Positions 49,055 through 57,926 of a DNA stretch of 64,000 nucleotides are shown piece by piece (the first letter of the stretch is position 1; the number at the start of each line of letters is the position of its first letter). The position numbers were made by a program, and so were the translations under genes. The DNA lies in contig NZ_JACNMU010000008.1 of NCBI RefSeq assembly GCF_014901205.1, positions 1 to 64,000 of the forward strand. The letters run 5' to 3'. Below the pieces are notes generated by a model. It saw only the letters and a program-made list of their open reading frames with translations, did no database searches and was not told the origin of the DNA. This DNA is from Meridianimarinicoccus sp. MJW13. Its GTDB lineage: Bacteria; Pseudomonadota; Alphaproteobacteria; Rhodobacterales; Rhodobacteraceae.

Positions 49055-51373
49055 TCAGACCCCGGCCTTCAGACGGTCCACCGCCATCAGCACCCGTTCC
49101 GGCGTCGCCGGGGCATCCAGACGCGGGCAGACCTTGTAGTCGGCCACGCTGGCCACCGCCATCGACAGCGCCTCGAACACCGAGATGCCCAGCATGAAGG
49201 GCGGCTCGCCCACGGCCTTGGAACGCTTGATGGTCATCTCGCGGTTCTCGGACCAATCGGCAAGATCGACGTTGAAGACGCGCGGGCGGTCGCTGGCCAG
49301 CGGGATCTTGTAGGTCGATGGCGCATGGGTGCGCAGCCGTCCGGCGTCGTCCCACCACAGCTCTTCCGTGGTCAGCCATCCCATTCCCTGAATGAAGGCA
49401 CCCTCGACCTGCCCTTTGTCCAATATCGGGTTCAGTGAGCGGCCCACATCGTGCAGGATATCGGTGCGTTCAACCCGGTATTCGCCGGTCAGCGTGTCGA
49501 TCGAAACCTCGGAACAGGCCGCGCCATAGGCGTAGTAATAGAACGGACGGCCCTTGCCGGCGGCCCGATCCCAATGGATCTTGGGTGTCTTGTAGAAGCC
49601 CGCCGCCGACAGATGCACGCGCGCCATATAGGCTTGGCGAATGAAGGTGTCGAAGGCCAGGACCTCCTCGCCGATCTTCACGGCGTTGGGCAGGAATTCC
49701 ACCTGCTCGGGCGCGACCTTGCGGCTTTCGGCGGCAAAGGCCACCAGTCGTTCCTTGATCTGCCGCGCCGCATCCAGCGCGGCCATGCCGTTCAGGTCCG
49801 ATCCCGACGAGGCCGCCGTGGCCGAGGTGTTGGGCACCTTCTCGGTGGTGGTCTTGGTGATCTTGATGCGTTCGAAATCCACCTGGAAAGCATCGGCGAC
49901 AACCTGCGCCACCTTGGTGTTCAACCCCTGCCCCATTTCGGTGCCGCCGTGGTTCAGGTGGATCGAGCCGTCGTTGTAGACATGGATCAGCGCGCCCGCC
50001 TGATTGTACCAGGTCGCGGTGAAAGAGATGCCGAACTTGACCGGCGTCAGCGCGATGCCCCGACGCATGACCCCGCCCTTGGCGTTCTCGGCAATGATCG
50101 CGTCCCGGCGCGCCCGGTAGTCGGCGCTGGCCTCCAGTTCGTCCACCACGCGGCCGATGACATTATCCTCGACCTGCTGGTGATAGGGCGTCAGATCACG
50201 GCCCGCCTCGCCGTAGAAATTGGCCTTGCGCACGTCCAGCGGATCCTTGCCCAGCGTGTAGGCGATCTCCTCGATCATCCGCTCGGCGGCGATGACGCCC
50301 TGCGGGCCGCCAAAGCCCCGGAAGGCGGTGTTGGACACGGTGTTGGTCTTCTGCGGACGCGAGACCAGCCGCACATGCGGGTAGAAATAGGCGTTGTCGG
50401 CATGAAACAGCGCCCGGTCGGTGACCGGCCCGGACAAGTCCGACGAGAAGCCGCAGCGGGCCGCAAAAGTGCCCTCCACGGCCTGAATGATCCCGTCACC
50501 GTCAAAAGCCACATCATAGTCGATCACAAAGTCATGGCGCTTGCCGGTGGCGGTCATGTCCTGATCGCGGTCAGGACGGATCTTGACCGGGCGCTTCAGG
50601 CGCTTGGCGGCCACGGCGGCCACGGCGCAGAAGATGTTCATCTGGCTTTCCTTGCCACCGAACCCGCCGCCCATGCGGCGCACGTTCACCGTCACCGCGT
50701 TCGACGGCACCCCCAGCACATGGGCCACCATGTGCTGTGCCTCGCTGGGGTGCTGGGTCGAGCAATGCACGATCACATCGTCATCCTCGCCCGGAATGGC
50801 AAAGGCGATATGGCCTTCCAGGTACATGTGATCCTGACCGCCCACGACCATACGCGCCTGCACCCGGTGCGCGGCTGCCGCCTGACCGGTGGCCACATCG
50901 CCGCGTTGCAGGGTCAGCGGATCGGTGACCAAGGGCAGGCCCGCTGCCTGCGCCGCCGGGGCGTCGATGGCATGGGGCAGTTCCACATAGTCGATCTCGG
51001 CCAGTTCCGCTGCGCGTCGCGCCGCATCCCGGCTTTCGGCGATGACCGCGAACAGGGGCTGGCCGTGGTATTCCACCAGCTTGGTGGGAAACACCGGCTC
51101 GTCATGGCGTCCGGTGGGGCTGATGTCGTTCACGCCGGGAATATCCTCGGCGGTCAGCACATCGACCACGCCGGGCGCGGCGCGAACCGCGCTCAGGTCC
51201 ATGGTGCGGATGCGCCCGTGCGCCACGGATGAAACGCCGAGATAGGCGTGCAGCGTGCCCCAGGGTTCGGCAATGTCGTCGGTGTATTCGGCCTGTCCGG
51301 TGACGTGCTTGGTGGCACTGTCATGGATGCGGTCCTTGCTGACCGCGCCGCTGATGGTGTGCATGTCCTTCAT
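49055..51373 (-). CDS. xdhB: Xanthine dehydrogenase molybdopterin-binding subunit
   Basis: Predicted 772-residue large subunit that oxidises hypoxanthine/xanthine to urate at a molybdenum centre. Molybdopterin-binding motifs RMGGGFGGKES and NTAFRGFGGPQGV are present, and the active-site glutamate is in KAVGEPPFMLGISVFEAL. The length matches the two-subunit bacterial enzyme. It lies 12 bases after xdhA and is followed by xdhC. It partners with XdhA in the cytosol and passes electrons through the Fe-S clusters and FAD to NAD+. Confidence 0.95.
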   Translation of the reverse strand: MKDMHTISGAVSKDRIHDSATKHVTGQAEYTDDIAEPWGTLHAYLGVSSVAHGRIRTMDLSAVRAAPGVVDVLTAEDIPGVNDISPTGRHDEPVFPTKLVEYHGQPLFAVIAESRDAARRAAELAEIDYVELPHAIDAPAAQAAGLPLVTDPLTLQRGDVATGQAAAAHRVQARMVVGGQDHMYLEGHIAFAIPGEDDDVIVHCSTQHPSEAQHMVAHVLGVPSNAVTVNVRRMGGGFGGKESQMNIFCAVAAVAAKRLKRPVKIRPDRDQDMTATGKRHDFVIDYDVAFDGDGIIQAVEGTFAARCGFSSDLSGPVTDRALFHADNAYFYPHVRLVSRPQKTNTVSNTAFRGFGGPQGVIAAERMIEEIAYTLGKDPLDVRKANFYGEAGRDLTPYHQQVEDNVIGRVVDELEASADYRARRDAIIAENAKGGVMRRGIALTPVKFGISFTATWYNQAGALIHVYNDGSIHLNHGGTEMGQGLNTKVAQVVADAFQVDFERIKITKTTTEKVPNTSATAASSGSDLNGMAALDAARQIKERLVAFAAESRKVAPEQVEFLPNAVKIGEEVLAFDTFIRQAYMARVHLSAAGFYKTPKIHWDRAAGKGRPFYYYAYGAACSEVSIDTLTGEYRVERTDILHDVGRSLNPILDKGQVEGAFIQGMGWLTTEELWWDDAGRLRTHAPSTYKIPLASDRPRVFNVDLADWSENREMTIKRSKAVGEPPFMLGISVFEALSMAVASVADYKVCPRLDAPATPERVLMAVDRLKAGV

Positions 51374-51385
51374 CGTCGTCTCCTT

Positions 51386-52849
51386 TCAGGCCACGGCCTG
51401 GCTGTCGGGCGCTTGCGCCGGATCGCCATGCTCAAGCCAGAACCGCCGCAGCAGGTTTGCCGCCACGAGTTGCCGGTAGTCGGCAGAAGCCCGCCAGTCG
51501 GTCAGCGGTGTAAAATCTTCGGCCAGGGCCTTGGCCGCGGCCTCGAAGGCGGCGGCACCAAAGGGCTGGCCGCGCAACGCCGCTTCGGCCTTGGCGGCGC
51601 GTTTTGGCGTCGCCGCCATGCCGCCGAAGGCGATGCGGGCCTCGGTCACGATGCCATCCGCCACCTCGACGCTGATCCCGGCCGCGACCGAGGAGATATC
51701 CTCGTCCCGGCGTTTCGAGATCTTGTAGGCCGCGTCGATCTGGCCCGGTGCAGGGCGCGGGATCCGCAGGCTGGCGACGAAATCGCCCGGCTCGCGTTCC
51801 TGCTTGCCGTAATCGACGAAAAACGCCTCCAGCGGCAGGCTGCGTTGACCGCCAGCCTTTTGCAGGGTCACCTCGGCCCCCAGCGAGATCAGCACCGGCG
51901 GGGTGTCTCCGATGGGCGAGCCATTGGCGATATTGCCGCCGATGGTGCCCATGCTGCGCACCTGCCAGCCAGCGATGCGATCCCAGTAGTCACCCATATG
52001 CGGGAAGGCTTCGCGGATCGCTGGCTCGGCCTCGTCATAGGTGACGCCGGCGCCAAGGGTCAGATCGGTGTCGGTCAAGGCGATGGTCTTGAGGTCCTCG
52101 AGATGCCCGATGAACACCACCGGCGAGATCGGGCGCATGAACTTGGTCACCCACAGCCCCACATCGGTGGCCCCGGCGACGATGGTGGCCTTGGGCGTTT
52201 CGGCCAGAACCTGCGCCAGATCATCCAGATCGACGGGCAGGATGGCCCGGTTGTCGGCAGGGCCGACCTCGACCCGGACCTTGGGCTGCATCGCCTCAAG
52301 CTGCGCGGTGATCGCAGCCCGTTCGCGGGTCAGGTAGTCGTTGGCCGGGCTGCCGTAGGTATTGACCGCCAGCGCCGCCTTGACGATCGGTTCGTAGCCG
52401 GTGCAGCGGCACAGGTTGCCCTGGATCGCGGTTTCCACCTGCGTCCGGGTCGGCTGCGGGCATTGCATCCACAGCGCATACAGCGACATCACGAATCCCG
52501 GCGTGCAGAACCCGCACTGGCTGCCGTGAAAATCGACCATCGCCTGCTGCACCGGATGCAGGCGGCCATCGGGGCCCGACAGATGTTCGACGGTGACCAC
52601 ATGGCAGCCGTTCAGCGAGGCCAGAAAGCGGATGCAGGCGTTCACCGGCTCGTACCGCAGGCTGCCCTGATGCAGCCGGCCAACCAGCACGGTGCAGGCC
52701 CCGCAATCGCCTTCGGCGCAGCCTTCCTTGGTGCCGGTCAGGCGGCGTTCTATGCGCAGGTAATCCAGCAGCGTCTGCGTCGCGGGCACGTCGCTGGCCG
52801 TGATCTCGGTTCCGTTGAGAAGAAAGCGGATATGGGGTTGCGGGTCCAT
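51386..52849 (-). CDS. xdhA: Xanthine dehydrogenase Fe-S/FAD subunit
   Basis: Predicted 487-residue small subunit. It has an N-terminal plant-type [2Fe-2S] domain (EGDCGACTVLVG), a second [2Fe-2S] domain (CGFCTPGFVMS and NLCRCTGYEPIV), then an FAD-binding domain (ATIVAGATDVGLWVTKF onwards) and a CO-dehydrogenase-flavoprotein C-terminal domain. ATG 52849 follows GGAGG; the frame opens at 52942, but the added stretch is upstream regulatory DNA. It is first in the operon and divergent from the second LysR gene, with two operator-like palindromes between. Confidence 0.95.
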   Translation of the reverse strand: MDPQPHIRFLLNGTEITASDVPATQTLLDYLRIERRLTGTKEGCAEGDCGACTVLVGRLHQGSLRYEPVNACIRFLASLNGCHVVTVEHLSGPDGRLHPVQQAMVDFHGSQCGFCTPGFVMSLYALWMQCPQPTRTQVETAIQGNLCRCTGYEPIVKAALAVNTYGSPANDYLTRERAAITAQLEAMQPKVRVEVGPADNRAILPVDLDDLAQVLAETPKATIVAGATDVGLWVTKFMRPISPVVFIGHLEDLKTIALTDTDLTLGAGVTYDEAEPAIREAFPHMGDYWDRIAGWQVRSMGTIGGNIANGSPIGDTPPVLISLGAEVTLQKAGGQRSLPLEAFFVDYGKQEREPGDFVASLRIPRPAPGQIDAAYKISKRRDEDISSVAAGISVEVADGIVTEARIAFGGMAATPKRAAKAEAALRGQPFGAAAFEAAAKALAEDFTPLTDWRASADYRQLVAANLLRRFWLEHGDPAQAPDSQAVA

Positions 52850-52912
52850 CGGGCCTCCGGTCAGGCTGGGGAAAAGCGGGTGTTCCAACACTACCCTGCG
52901 CGACTGCCTCGA

Positions 52913-52955
52913 CAAACGACGTTGTTTGGGAATAACTTTCAACAGAACGTTGAAA
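52913..52955. promoter_or_regulatory. Twin LysR-type operators between xdhA and lysR
   Basis: Site 1 is CAAACGACGTTGTTTG (52913-52928), a near-perfect palindrome around AACGACGTT. Site 2 is TTTCAAC (52937-52943), five bases, GTTGAAA (52949-52955), a perfect dyad. The centres are about 25 bases apart, as expected for LysR recognition and activation sites controlling xdhABC and the regulator itself. Confidence 0.6.
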
Positions 52956-53009
52956 ATGATGCGGTGCTGGCCGATGGACGGTCATGCGGAAGAAATGGGC
53001 GTGTTCTGA

Positions 53010-53936
53010 ATGGCCTATCTGGAAAGTCTGCGGGTCTTCACCCGCGTGGTCGAACTTGGCAGCATCACTTCCGGAGGCCGCGACCTGCGACTGACCCCGG
53101 CTGTGGCCAGCAAACGCATCAAGGAGTTGGAGCAGCATCTGGGCGTTCGCCTGTTCAACCGCACCACCCGGTCGCTGACGCCGACCGAAGTTGGCCAGCG
53201 ATTCTATGAAGAAGCCCGCCGCGTGCTGGAGACGGTGGACCAGGCCGAGGCGGTGGTGGCCGAGTTTTCAACCGCGCCGCGCGGAGTGATCCGCATCACC
53301 GCGCCGCTGGGCGTCGGACGGCGCATCATCGCGCCGATGATCCCCGACTTCGTGGACCGCAATCCCGGAATCGAAGTGCGGATGCGCATGTCGGACCGCA
53401 AGGTCGATCTGCTGGCCGATGGTCTGGACGTGGCCTTCTTCGTCGGCACCCCGCATGACAGCAGCCTGAAGATGCGCAAGATCGCCGATTGCCCGCGCGT
53501 GCTTTGCGCCGCGCCGGCCTATCTTGAGCGGTATGGCGTCCCCGCCGATCCCGAGGATCTGTTGCGCGGCCACAACTGCCTGCTGCTGCGCTATCCGCGG
53601 TCGCCCGAATATTACTGGATGCTGAACACGCCCGATGGGCTGCGCAAGTACGAAGTCAGCGGCAAGTTCGATGCCGATGACAGCGATGTGCTGACCGATT
53701 GGGCGCTGGCCGGGGCGGGTATCGTCAACAAGCCGCAATTCGACGTGGCCGCACATCTGGCCGCCGGGCGGCTGGTCGAGGTGCTGCCGCACGCCCGCCC
53801 CGCGCCCTCGGTCTTCGGCTGCCTGTATCCGCACAAGAAGTTGCAGGATCCCAAAGTGCGGCTTCTGGTGGAATTCGCCGTCGATCACGGGGTGCGAACC
53901 ATGCAAGGGTTGGTGGCTGCCCCATCTGACGCATAA
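53010..53936 (+). CDS. LysR-family regulator of xanthine dehydrogenase (second paralogue)
   Basis: Predicted 308-residue LysR regulator with an N-terminal winged helix (MAYLESLRVFTRVVELGSITSGGRDL) and a C-terminal effector domain. It is a close paralogue of the regulator at 39428, sharing RLFNRTTRSLTPTE-type, PLGVGRRIIAP-type and DVLTDWALAG segments. It is divergent from xdhABC over a gap with two palindromes, so it probably controls purine oxidation in response to a purine or ureide. An imperfect GC-rich hairpin follows its stop (53935-53962) without a T-run. Confidence 0.9.
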   Translation: MAYLESLRVFTRVVELGSITSGGRDLRLTPAVASKRIKELEQHLGVRLFNRTTRSLTPTEVGQRFYEEARRVLETVDQAEAVVAEFSTAPRGVIRITAPLGVGRRIIAPMIPDFVDRNPGIEVRMRMSDRKVDLLADGLDVAFFVGTPHDSSLKMRKIADCPRVLCAAPAYLERYGVPADPEDLLRGHNCLLLRYPRSPEYYWMLNTPDGLRKYEVSGKFDADDSDVLTDWALAGAGIVNKPQFDVAAHLAAGRLVEVLPHARPAPSVFGCLYPHKKLQDPKVRLLVEFAVDHGVRTMQGLVAAPSDA

Positions 53937-54245
53937 GCGCCCGGGCAGAAGCCGGGGCGCTTGAGTGTCTCAACGATTGTGCGGTCGCGATCAGGGCGCG
54001 CCGTCCGCTGCAAGGCCGCTTGCATCAGCTTTTCCTCGGTGACCTTGCCAGTGCCATTGAAAGCCTTGTTCAGCCCGAAGGCGGTTTGCAAGGCCAGCAG
54101 GTTGCCCGAATGGCACCAGCGGTGCGGGCGTCATCGCCATGCCGATCGCGCCCGCTCGCATCGCCAGAACGCTCTGAAGCCCAGGGGCCATCCGTTCGCC
54201 TTTCGGCAGTGACTTGTTCACGGCATCGATCGTCGGGTCAGACAT
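53885..54245 (-). pseudogene. Frameshifted small gene of unknown family (candidate)
   Basis: A leftward frame starting at ATG 54245, after a GAGGAG site, reads MSDPTIDAVNKSLPKGERM and continues to about AIGMAM near 54140. The coding-looking sequence then continues in another frame (NLLALQTAFGLNKAFNG, EEKLMQAALQRTARPDRD), running into the 3' end of the LysR gene. Together they look like one protein of about 100 residues broken by a frameshift around 54095-54145. I recognise no family. It could instead be two chance frames. Confidence 0.35.
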
Positions 54246-54707
54246 CCCAAGGTCACTCCTCGCCAGGTCCGATATCCCCATGGATGGGCAGGTCGGTGTT
54301 ACCTGTCCGGTTCACGCAGCAGCGGACCGGCCTGCGGCTTCAGCGGTCACTGGCCGCATCTGCGCCGGCCAGGGCGGCGATGGCGCGAAATCCGCGCGGG
54401 GTGATGCCGGGCGTGCAATATGGGCGCGGTTTCCCCTGCCCATCCGGATGGGAAAAACTTAATGTCGGTAACTGTTTAGAAACAATAGGTTGCGGCCTTC
54501 ACCTGCGGCGAAGGGTTGGCCGTAGATCAGCGCGTTGGCGCGCCCGGGAAAGTTCCCCGGTTCCCGCCGGTGTCCGCAACCGGGTCCCGTGCCGGGGGGC
54601 CGCTCCTTGCAGGACCGAAGCGTTCAGACAGGTCTCTGCCATCGGCTGCGCCTTATGGCGCAACCGGAGGTCAGAGACGGATGGGGTCGATGGGCTGGCG
54701 GGTCGGC
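54246..54707. other. 462-base non-coding gap upstream of the frameshifted gene
   Basis: No convincing gene. It holds a 14-base perfect palindrome (CCCATCCGGATGGG, 54439-54452, followed by AAAAA) and the long hairpin at 54632-54678, which is listed separately. The rest is unremarkable; part of it should be the 3' flank of the leftward bhc operon. Confidence 0.4.
54632..54678. repeat. Long near-perfect hairpin downstream of bhcD
   Basis: GTCTCTG (54632-54638) pairs with CAGAGAC (54672-54678), and inner segments continue the stem to TGCGCC (54647-54652) / GGCGCA (54657-54662) around the loop TTAT. In all about 20 pairs form, with one C-A and one A-A mismatch and one bulged T. It starts 30 bases after the bhcD stop. 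No T-run follows, so it may be a palindromic repeat element or an mRNA-stabilising end rather than a classic terminator. Confidence 0.6.
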
Positions 54708-55673
54708 CTAGAAGTCGACCTCGATGGCGATGCCTTTTTCGACCGCCAGATCGACCACGGCGGCGGCCACGGCCAGATCCTGAAGGCCGACGCCGGTGCC
54801 GTCGAACAGGGTGATCTGGTCGTCCGAGATGCGGCCCGGATTGGTGCCGTTGATGACGGCCCCAAGTTGCGCAACATCGGCCTCGGCGATCAGCCCCTGG
54901 GCCACGGCGTGCTGGGCCTCGCCGATGCTGATGGACTGGGCCACCTCATCTGTAAAGACATCGGCCTTGACCAGAAGCTGCGGGTCGACCTCTTGCTTGC
55001 CCTTGGTGTCGGTGCCCATGCAGGCCACATGGGTGCCGGGGCTGACCTGGTCGGCGTTCAGGATCGCATCGAAAGAGGAGGTGATCGAGATGATCACATC
55101 CGCCGCCCGCATTTCGTCCAGGTCCACCGCCTCGAAGGGCAGACCGGCCTCGGCGGCCACTTCTTCAAGGTTGGACAGCATTTCGGGGTGCAGGTTCCAG
55201 CCGATGACCTTTTCGAAGTCGCGCTGTTCCAGCGCGGCGCGCAGCTGGAATTTCGCCTGGTGGCCCGCTCCGATCATGCCGATGACCTTGGCATCTTTCC
55301 GCGCCAGGTGCCGGATCGAGACCGAAGAAGCCGCCGCCGTCCGCAGCGCGGTCAACAGGTTGCCGCCGACCATGGCCTTCGCCTTGCCGGTGTCGGGATC
55401 GAACAGGAAGACCGTGGACTGGTGATTGATCAGCCCGCGCTTTTCAAGGTTGTTGGGCCAGTAGCCGCCCGCCTTCAGACCCAGCGTCAGCCCGGCCCGG
55501 TCAAAGCCGCCTTTGAAACCGTAAAGCGCGTCTTCATGGCCGATGGCCTCGCGCACCACGGGGAAGTTGTAGGCCTTCCCGGATGCCATCGCGGCAAAGA
55601 CCTTCTCGACCGCCGCAAAGGCCGCGTCGCGGGTCATCAGGTCGGCGATTTCGCGTTCGGGTACGATCAACAT
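54708..55673 (-). CDS. bhcD: Iminosuccinate reductase of the beta-hydroxyaspartate cycle (ornithine cyclodeaminase family)
   Basis: Predicted 321-residue NAD(P)H-dependent enzyme of the ornithine cyclodeaminase/mu-crystallin family. The nucleotide-binding motif is VIGMIGAGHQAKFQLRA; GGNLLTALRTAAASSVS and HVACMGTDTKGKQEVD are characteristic. In the bhc cycle it reduces iminosuccinate to L-aspartate, regenerating the amino donor. ATG 55673 follows a GGAGAA site. The assignment rests on the complete and ordered bhcR/bhcABCD neighbourhood; by family alone it would be called an ornithine cyclodeaminase-like protein. Confidence 0.92.
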   Translation of the reverse strand: MLIVPEREIADLMTRDAAFAAVEKVFAAMASGKAYNFPVVREAIGHEDALYGFKGGFDRAGLTLGLKAGGYWPNNLEKRGLINHQSTVFLFDPDTGKAKAMVGGNLLTALRTAAASSVSIRHLARKDAKVIGMIGAGHQAKFQLRAALEQRDFEKVIGWNLHPEMLSNLEEVAAEAGLPFEAVDLDEMRAADVIISITSSFDAILNADQVSPGTHVACMGTDTKGKQEVDPQLLVKADVFTDEVAQSISIGEAQHAVAQGLIAEADVAQLGAVINGTNPGRISDDQITLFDGTGVGLQDLAVAAAVVDLAVEKGIAIEVDF

Positions 55674-55697
55674 GTCATTCTCCAAATTCCGTTCGCG

Positions 55698-55784
55698 CGC
55701 CCGTGTGCCATTGCCGGTGGGAAGGCATACACACGGGCGACTTTCCGGCTCCTCCCGAGCCAGCCCCACCGAAACGAAGGGGCT
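55698..55784 (-). promoter_or_regulatory. Intercistronic hairpins between bhcC and bhcD
   Basis: AGCCCC (55762-55767) / GGGGCT (55779-55784) directly follows the bhcC stop. Then CGCCCGTGTG (55698-55707) pairs perfectly with CACACGGGCG (55730-55739). They fill the only large gap in bhcABCD and could reduce bhcD expression or protect the upstream message. No T-run is present. Confidence 0.55.
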
Positions 55785-56948
55785 TCAGTAGGCCTTGCCG
55801 CGGGCCGACACCGGCCACAGGGTTTCAACCTTGCCGCCCCGCACGCCCACATACCAGTCGTGGACGTTGGCGGTGGGGTCGCAATGGCCCGGCACCAGCC
55901 GCAGCTTGTCGTTGACCTTCAGCGCGCCGTTGGGGTCGGACACCACGCCGTGCTCGTCCGAGCACTTGATGTACTCCACATCGTCGCGGCCATAGATGAA
56001 CGGCAGCCCGCTATCGACCGACTGCGCCTTGAGGCCCGCATCGACGATGGCCTTGTCGGCCTTGGCATGGCTCATCACGCTGGTCAGGATGAAGAACGCG
56101 TTCTTCCATTCGCCCTGGTCAATGCGCTTGCCATCCTTGTCGAGGATGCGGCCATAATCGGCATCCATGAAGGCATAGGAACCGCACTGAAGCTCGTTGT
56201 AGACGCCCGAGTTGCTTTCGAAATAGTAGCTGCCGGTGCCGCCGCCCGAGACCAGCTCGCAGTCGATGCCTTCGGCCTTCAGGCCGGCGATACCGTCCTT
56301 GACCTGCGCGATGGCGGCGTCGAGCTTGGCCTGGCGGTCCTCGAAGCTGTCCATGTGCTGCATGGCGCCCTGGTAGGCCTGAATGCCCTTGAAGGTCAGG
56401 TTGTCAGCGTCACGCACGGCTTTGCCGATTTCGACAACCGCATCGGTGGTGATCACACCGCAGCGGCCCGCGCCGCAGTCGATCTCGATGAAAACACCAA
56501 GGTTGACGTCGTGCTTTTTCGCGGCGGCCGACAGGTCGGCAACGTTGGCGACATCGTCAACGCAGACGATGATCTCGCTGCCGTATTTGGGCAGTTGTGC
56601 CAGACGCTCGATCTTGGCCGGGTCGCGCACCTGGTTCGACACCAGGATTTCCTTGATGCCGGCCCGGGCGAAAACCTCGGCCTCGGAGACCTTCTGACAG
56701 CACACGCCGATGGCGCCGCCCAGTTCCATCTGCAGCTTCAGCACGTCAACCGACTTGTGCATCTTGCCATGGGCGCGGTGGCGCATGCCGTGGGCCTTGG
56801 CGTAATCGCCCATTTTCTTGATGTTGTATTCCAGCGCGTCCAGATCGAGGATCAGGCAGGGCGTCTGGATATCGGCTTCGTCCATGCCGGGCAGTGCCGG
56901 GACATCGAAACCGACTTCGAGATCGGAGAGATTGACAGGTGCGTTCAT
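55785..56948 (-). CDS. bhcC: Beta-hydroxyaspartate aldolase (D-threonine aldolase-like)
   Basis: Predicted 387-residue PLP- and metal-dependent aldolase of the fold-type III D-threonine aldolase group. In the bhc cycle it condenses glycine and glyoxylate to erythro-beta-hydroxyaspartate. The PLP lysine is K62 in HRAHGKMHKS, and the C-terminal metal-binding region includes VPGHCDPTANVHDWYVG. ATG 56948 gives the expected N-terminus; the longer frame to 57041 overlaps bhcB. It is 16 bases downstream of bhcB. Confidence 0.93.
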   Translation of the reverse strand: MNAPVNLSDLEVGFDVPALPGMDEADIQTPCLILDLDALEYNIKKMGDYAKAHGMRHRAHGKMHKSVDVLKLQMELGGAIGVCCQKVSEAEVFARAGIKEILVSNQVRDPAKIERLAQLPKYGSEIIVCVDDVANVADLSAAAKKHDVNLGVFIEIDCGAGRCGVITTDAVVEIGKAVRDADNLTFKGIQAYQGAMQHMDSFEDRQAKLDAAIAQVKDGIAGLKAEGIDCELVSGGGTGSYYFESNSGVYNELQCGSYAFMDADYGRILDKDGKRIDQGEWKNAFFILTSVMSHAKADKAIVDAGLKAQSVDSGLPFIYGRDDVEYIKCSDEHGVVSDPNGALKVNDKLRLVPGHCDPTANVHDWYVGVRGGKVETLWPVSARGKAY

Positions 56949-56964
56949 TGGAGGTGCTCCCTCA

Positions 56965-57912
56965 TTAAGTCCACGGCAGTTTGTCGAGATCGACGTTGCC
57001 GCCGGTGATGATGACGCCGACGCGCTTGCCTTTGAACGCATCGGGGTTTTTCAGGATGGTGGCCAGCGGCACGGCGCTGGAAGGCTCCATGACCACCCGC
57101 AGGTGCTTCCACGTCAGTTTCATGGCTGCGATGATCTCGGCGTCCGACGCGGTGTAGATCTCGCTCACATGGTTCGAGACGAAATGCCAGGTCAGATCTT
57201 TCAGCGGCACCAGCAGCCCGTCAGCGATGGTCTTGGGCGCGTCGTCGGCAATGATATGTCCAGCCTTGAAGCTGCGATAGGCGTCGTCGGCCTGCTCCGG
57301 CTCGGCGGCGATGATCCGGGTTTCGGGGGCCAGCGTCGACAGGGTCAGGCAGGTGCCCGAGATCATGCCGCCACCGCCGATGGGCGCAACCACCATGTCC
57401 AGACCGCCGGTCTGTTCGGTAAACTCCTTCGCGCAGGTCCCCTGCCCGGCAATCACGCGCGGATCGTTGTAGGGATGCACGAAGTCGCCACCGGTTTCGG
57501 CCTGCACCTGCGCAAAGGTGGCTTCCCGCGACGTGGTCGAGGGCTCGCATTCGGTGATCTTGCCACCATAGCGGCGCACGGTGTCCTTCTTGGCCTGCGG
57601 CGCGGTGCGCGGCATGACCACGTTGCAGGGAATGCCCCGGCGCATGGCGGCATAGGACAGGCAGGACGCATGGTTGCCCGAGGAATGTGTCGCCACACCC
57701 TTGGCCGCCTGCCCTTCGTCCAGCCCGAAGACCGCGTTGGTGGCCCCGCGCACCTTGAAGGCGCCCGGTTCCTGGAAGTTCTCGCACTTGAAGAACAGTT
57801 GCGCGCCGGTCAGTTCGTTCAGGTAGTCCGAGGTGCGGATCGGCGTGCGGCGGATGTGCGGCTTGATCCGCTCATGCGCCGCCAGCATGTCGTCATAGGT
57901 GGGGATTTGCAT
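56965..57912 (-). CDS. bhcB: Beta-hydroxyaspartate dehydratase (threo-3-hydroxyaspartate ammonia-lyase family)
   Basis: Predicted 315-residue fold-type II PLP enzyme. In the bhc cycle it removes water from beta-hydroxyaspartate to give iminosuccinate, the substrate of BhcD. The PLP lysine is K53 in EPGAFKVRGATNA, the substrate loop is SSGNHASCLSYAA, and the phosphate loop is PIGGGGMISGT. I prefer ATG 57912 (MQIPTYDDML), preceded by AAGGAT; ATG 57930, which overlaps the bhcA stop as ATGA, would add six residues. Confidence 0.93.
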   Translation of the reverse strand: MQIPTYDDMLAAHERIKPHIRRTPIRTSDYLNELTGAQLFFKCENFQEPGAFKVRGATNAVFGLDEGQAAKGVATHSSGNHASCLSYAAMRRGIPCNVVMPRTAPQAKKDTVRRYGGKITECEPSTTSREATFAQVQAETGGDFVHPYNDPRVIAGQGTCAKEFTEQTGGLDMVVAPIGGGGMISGTCLTLSTLAPETRIIAAEPEQADDAYRSFKAGHIIADDAPKTIADGLLVPLKDLTWHFVSNHVSEIYTASDAEIIAAMKLTWKHLRVVMEPSSAVPLATILKNPDAFKGKRVGVIITGGNVDLDKLPWT

Positions 57913-57926
57913 CACCAGATCCTTCA

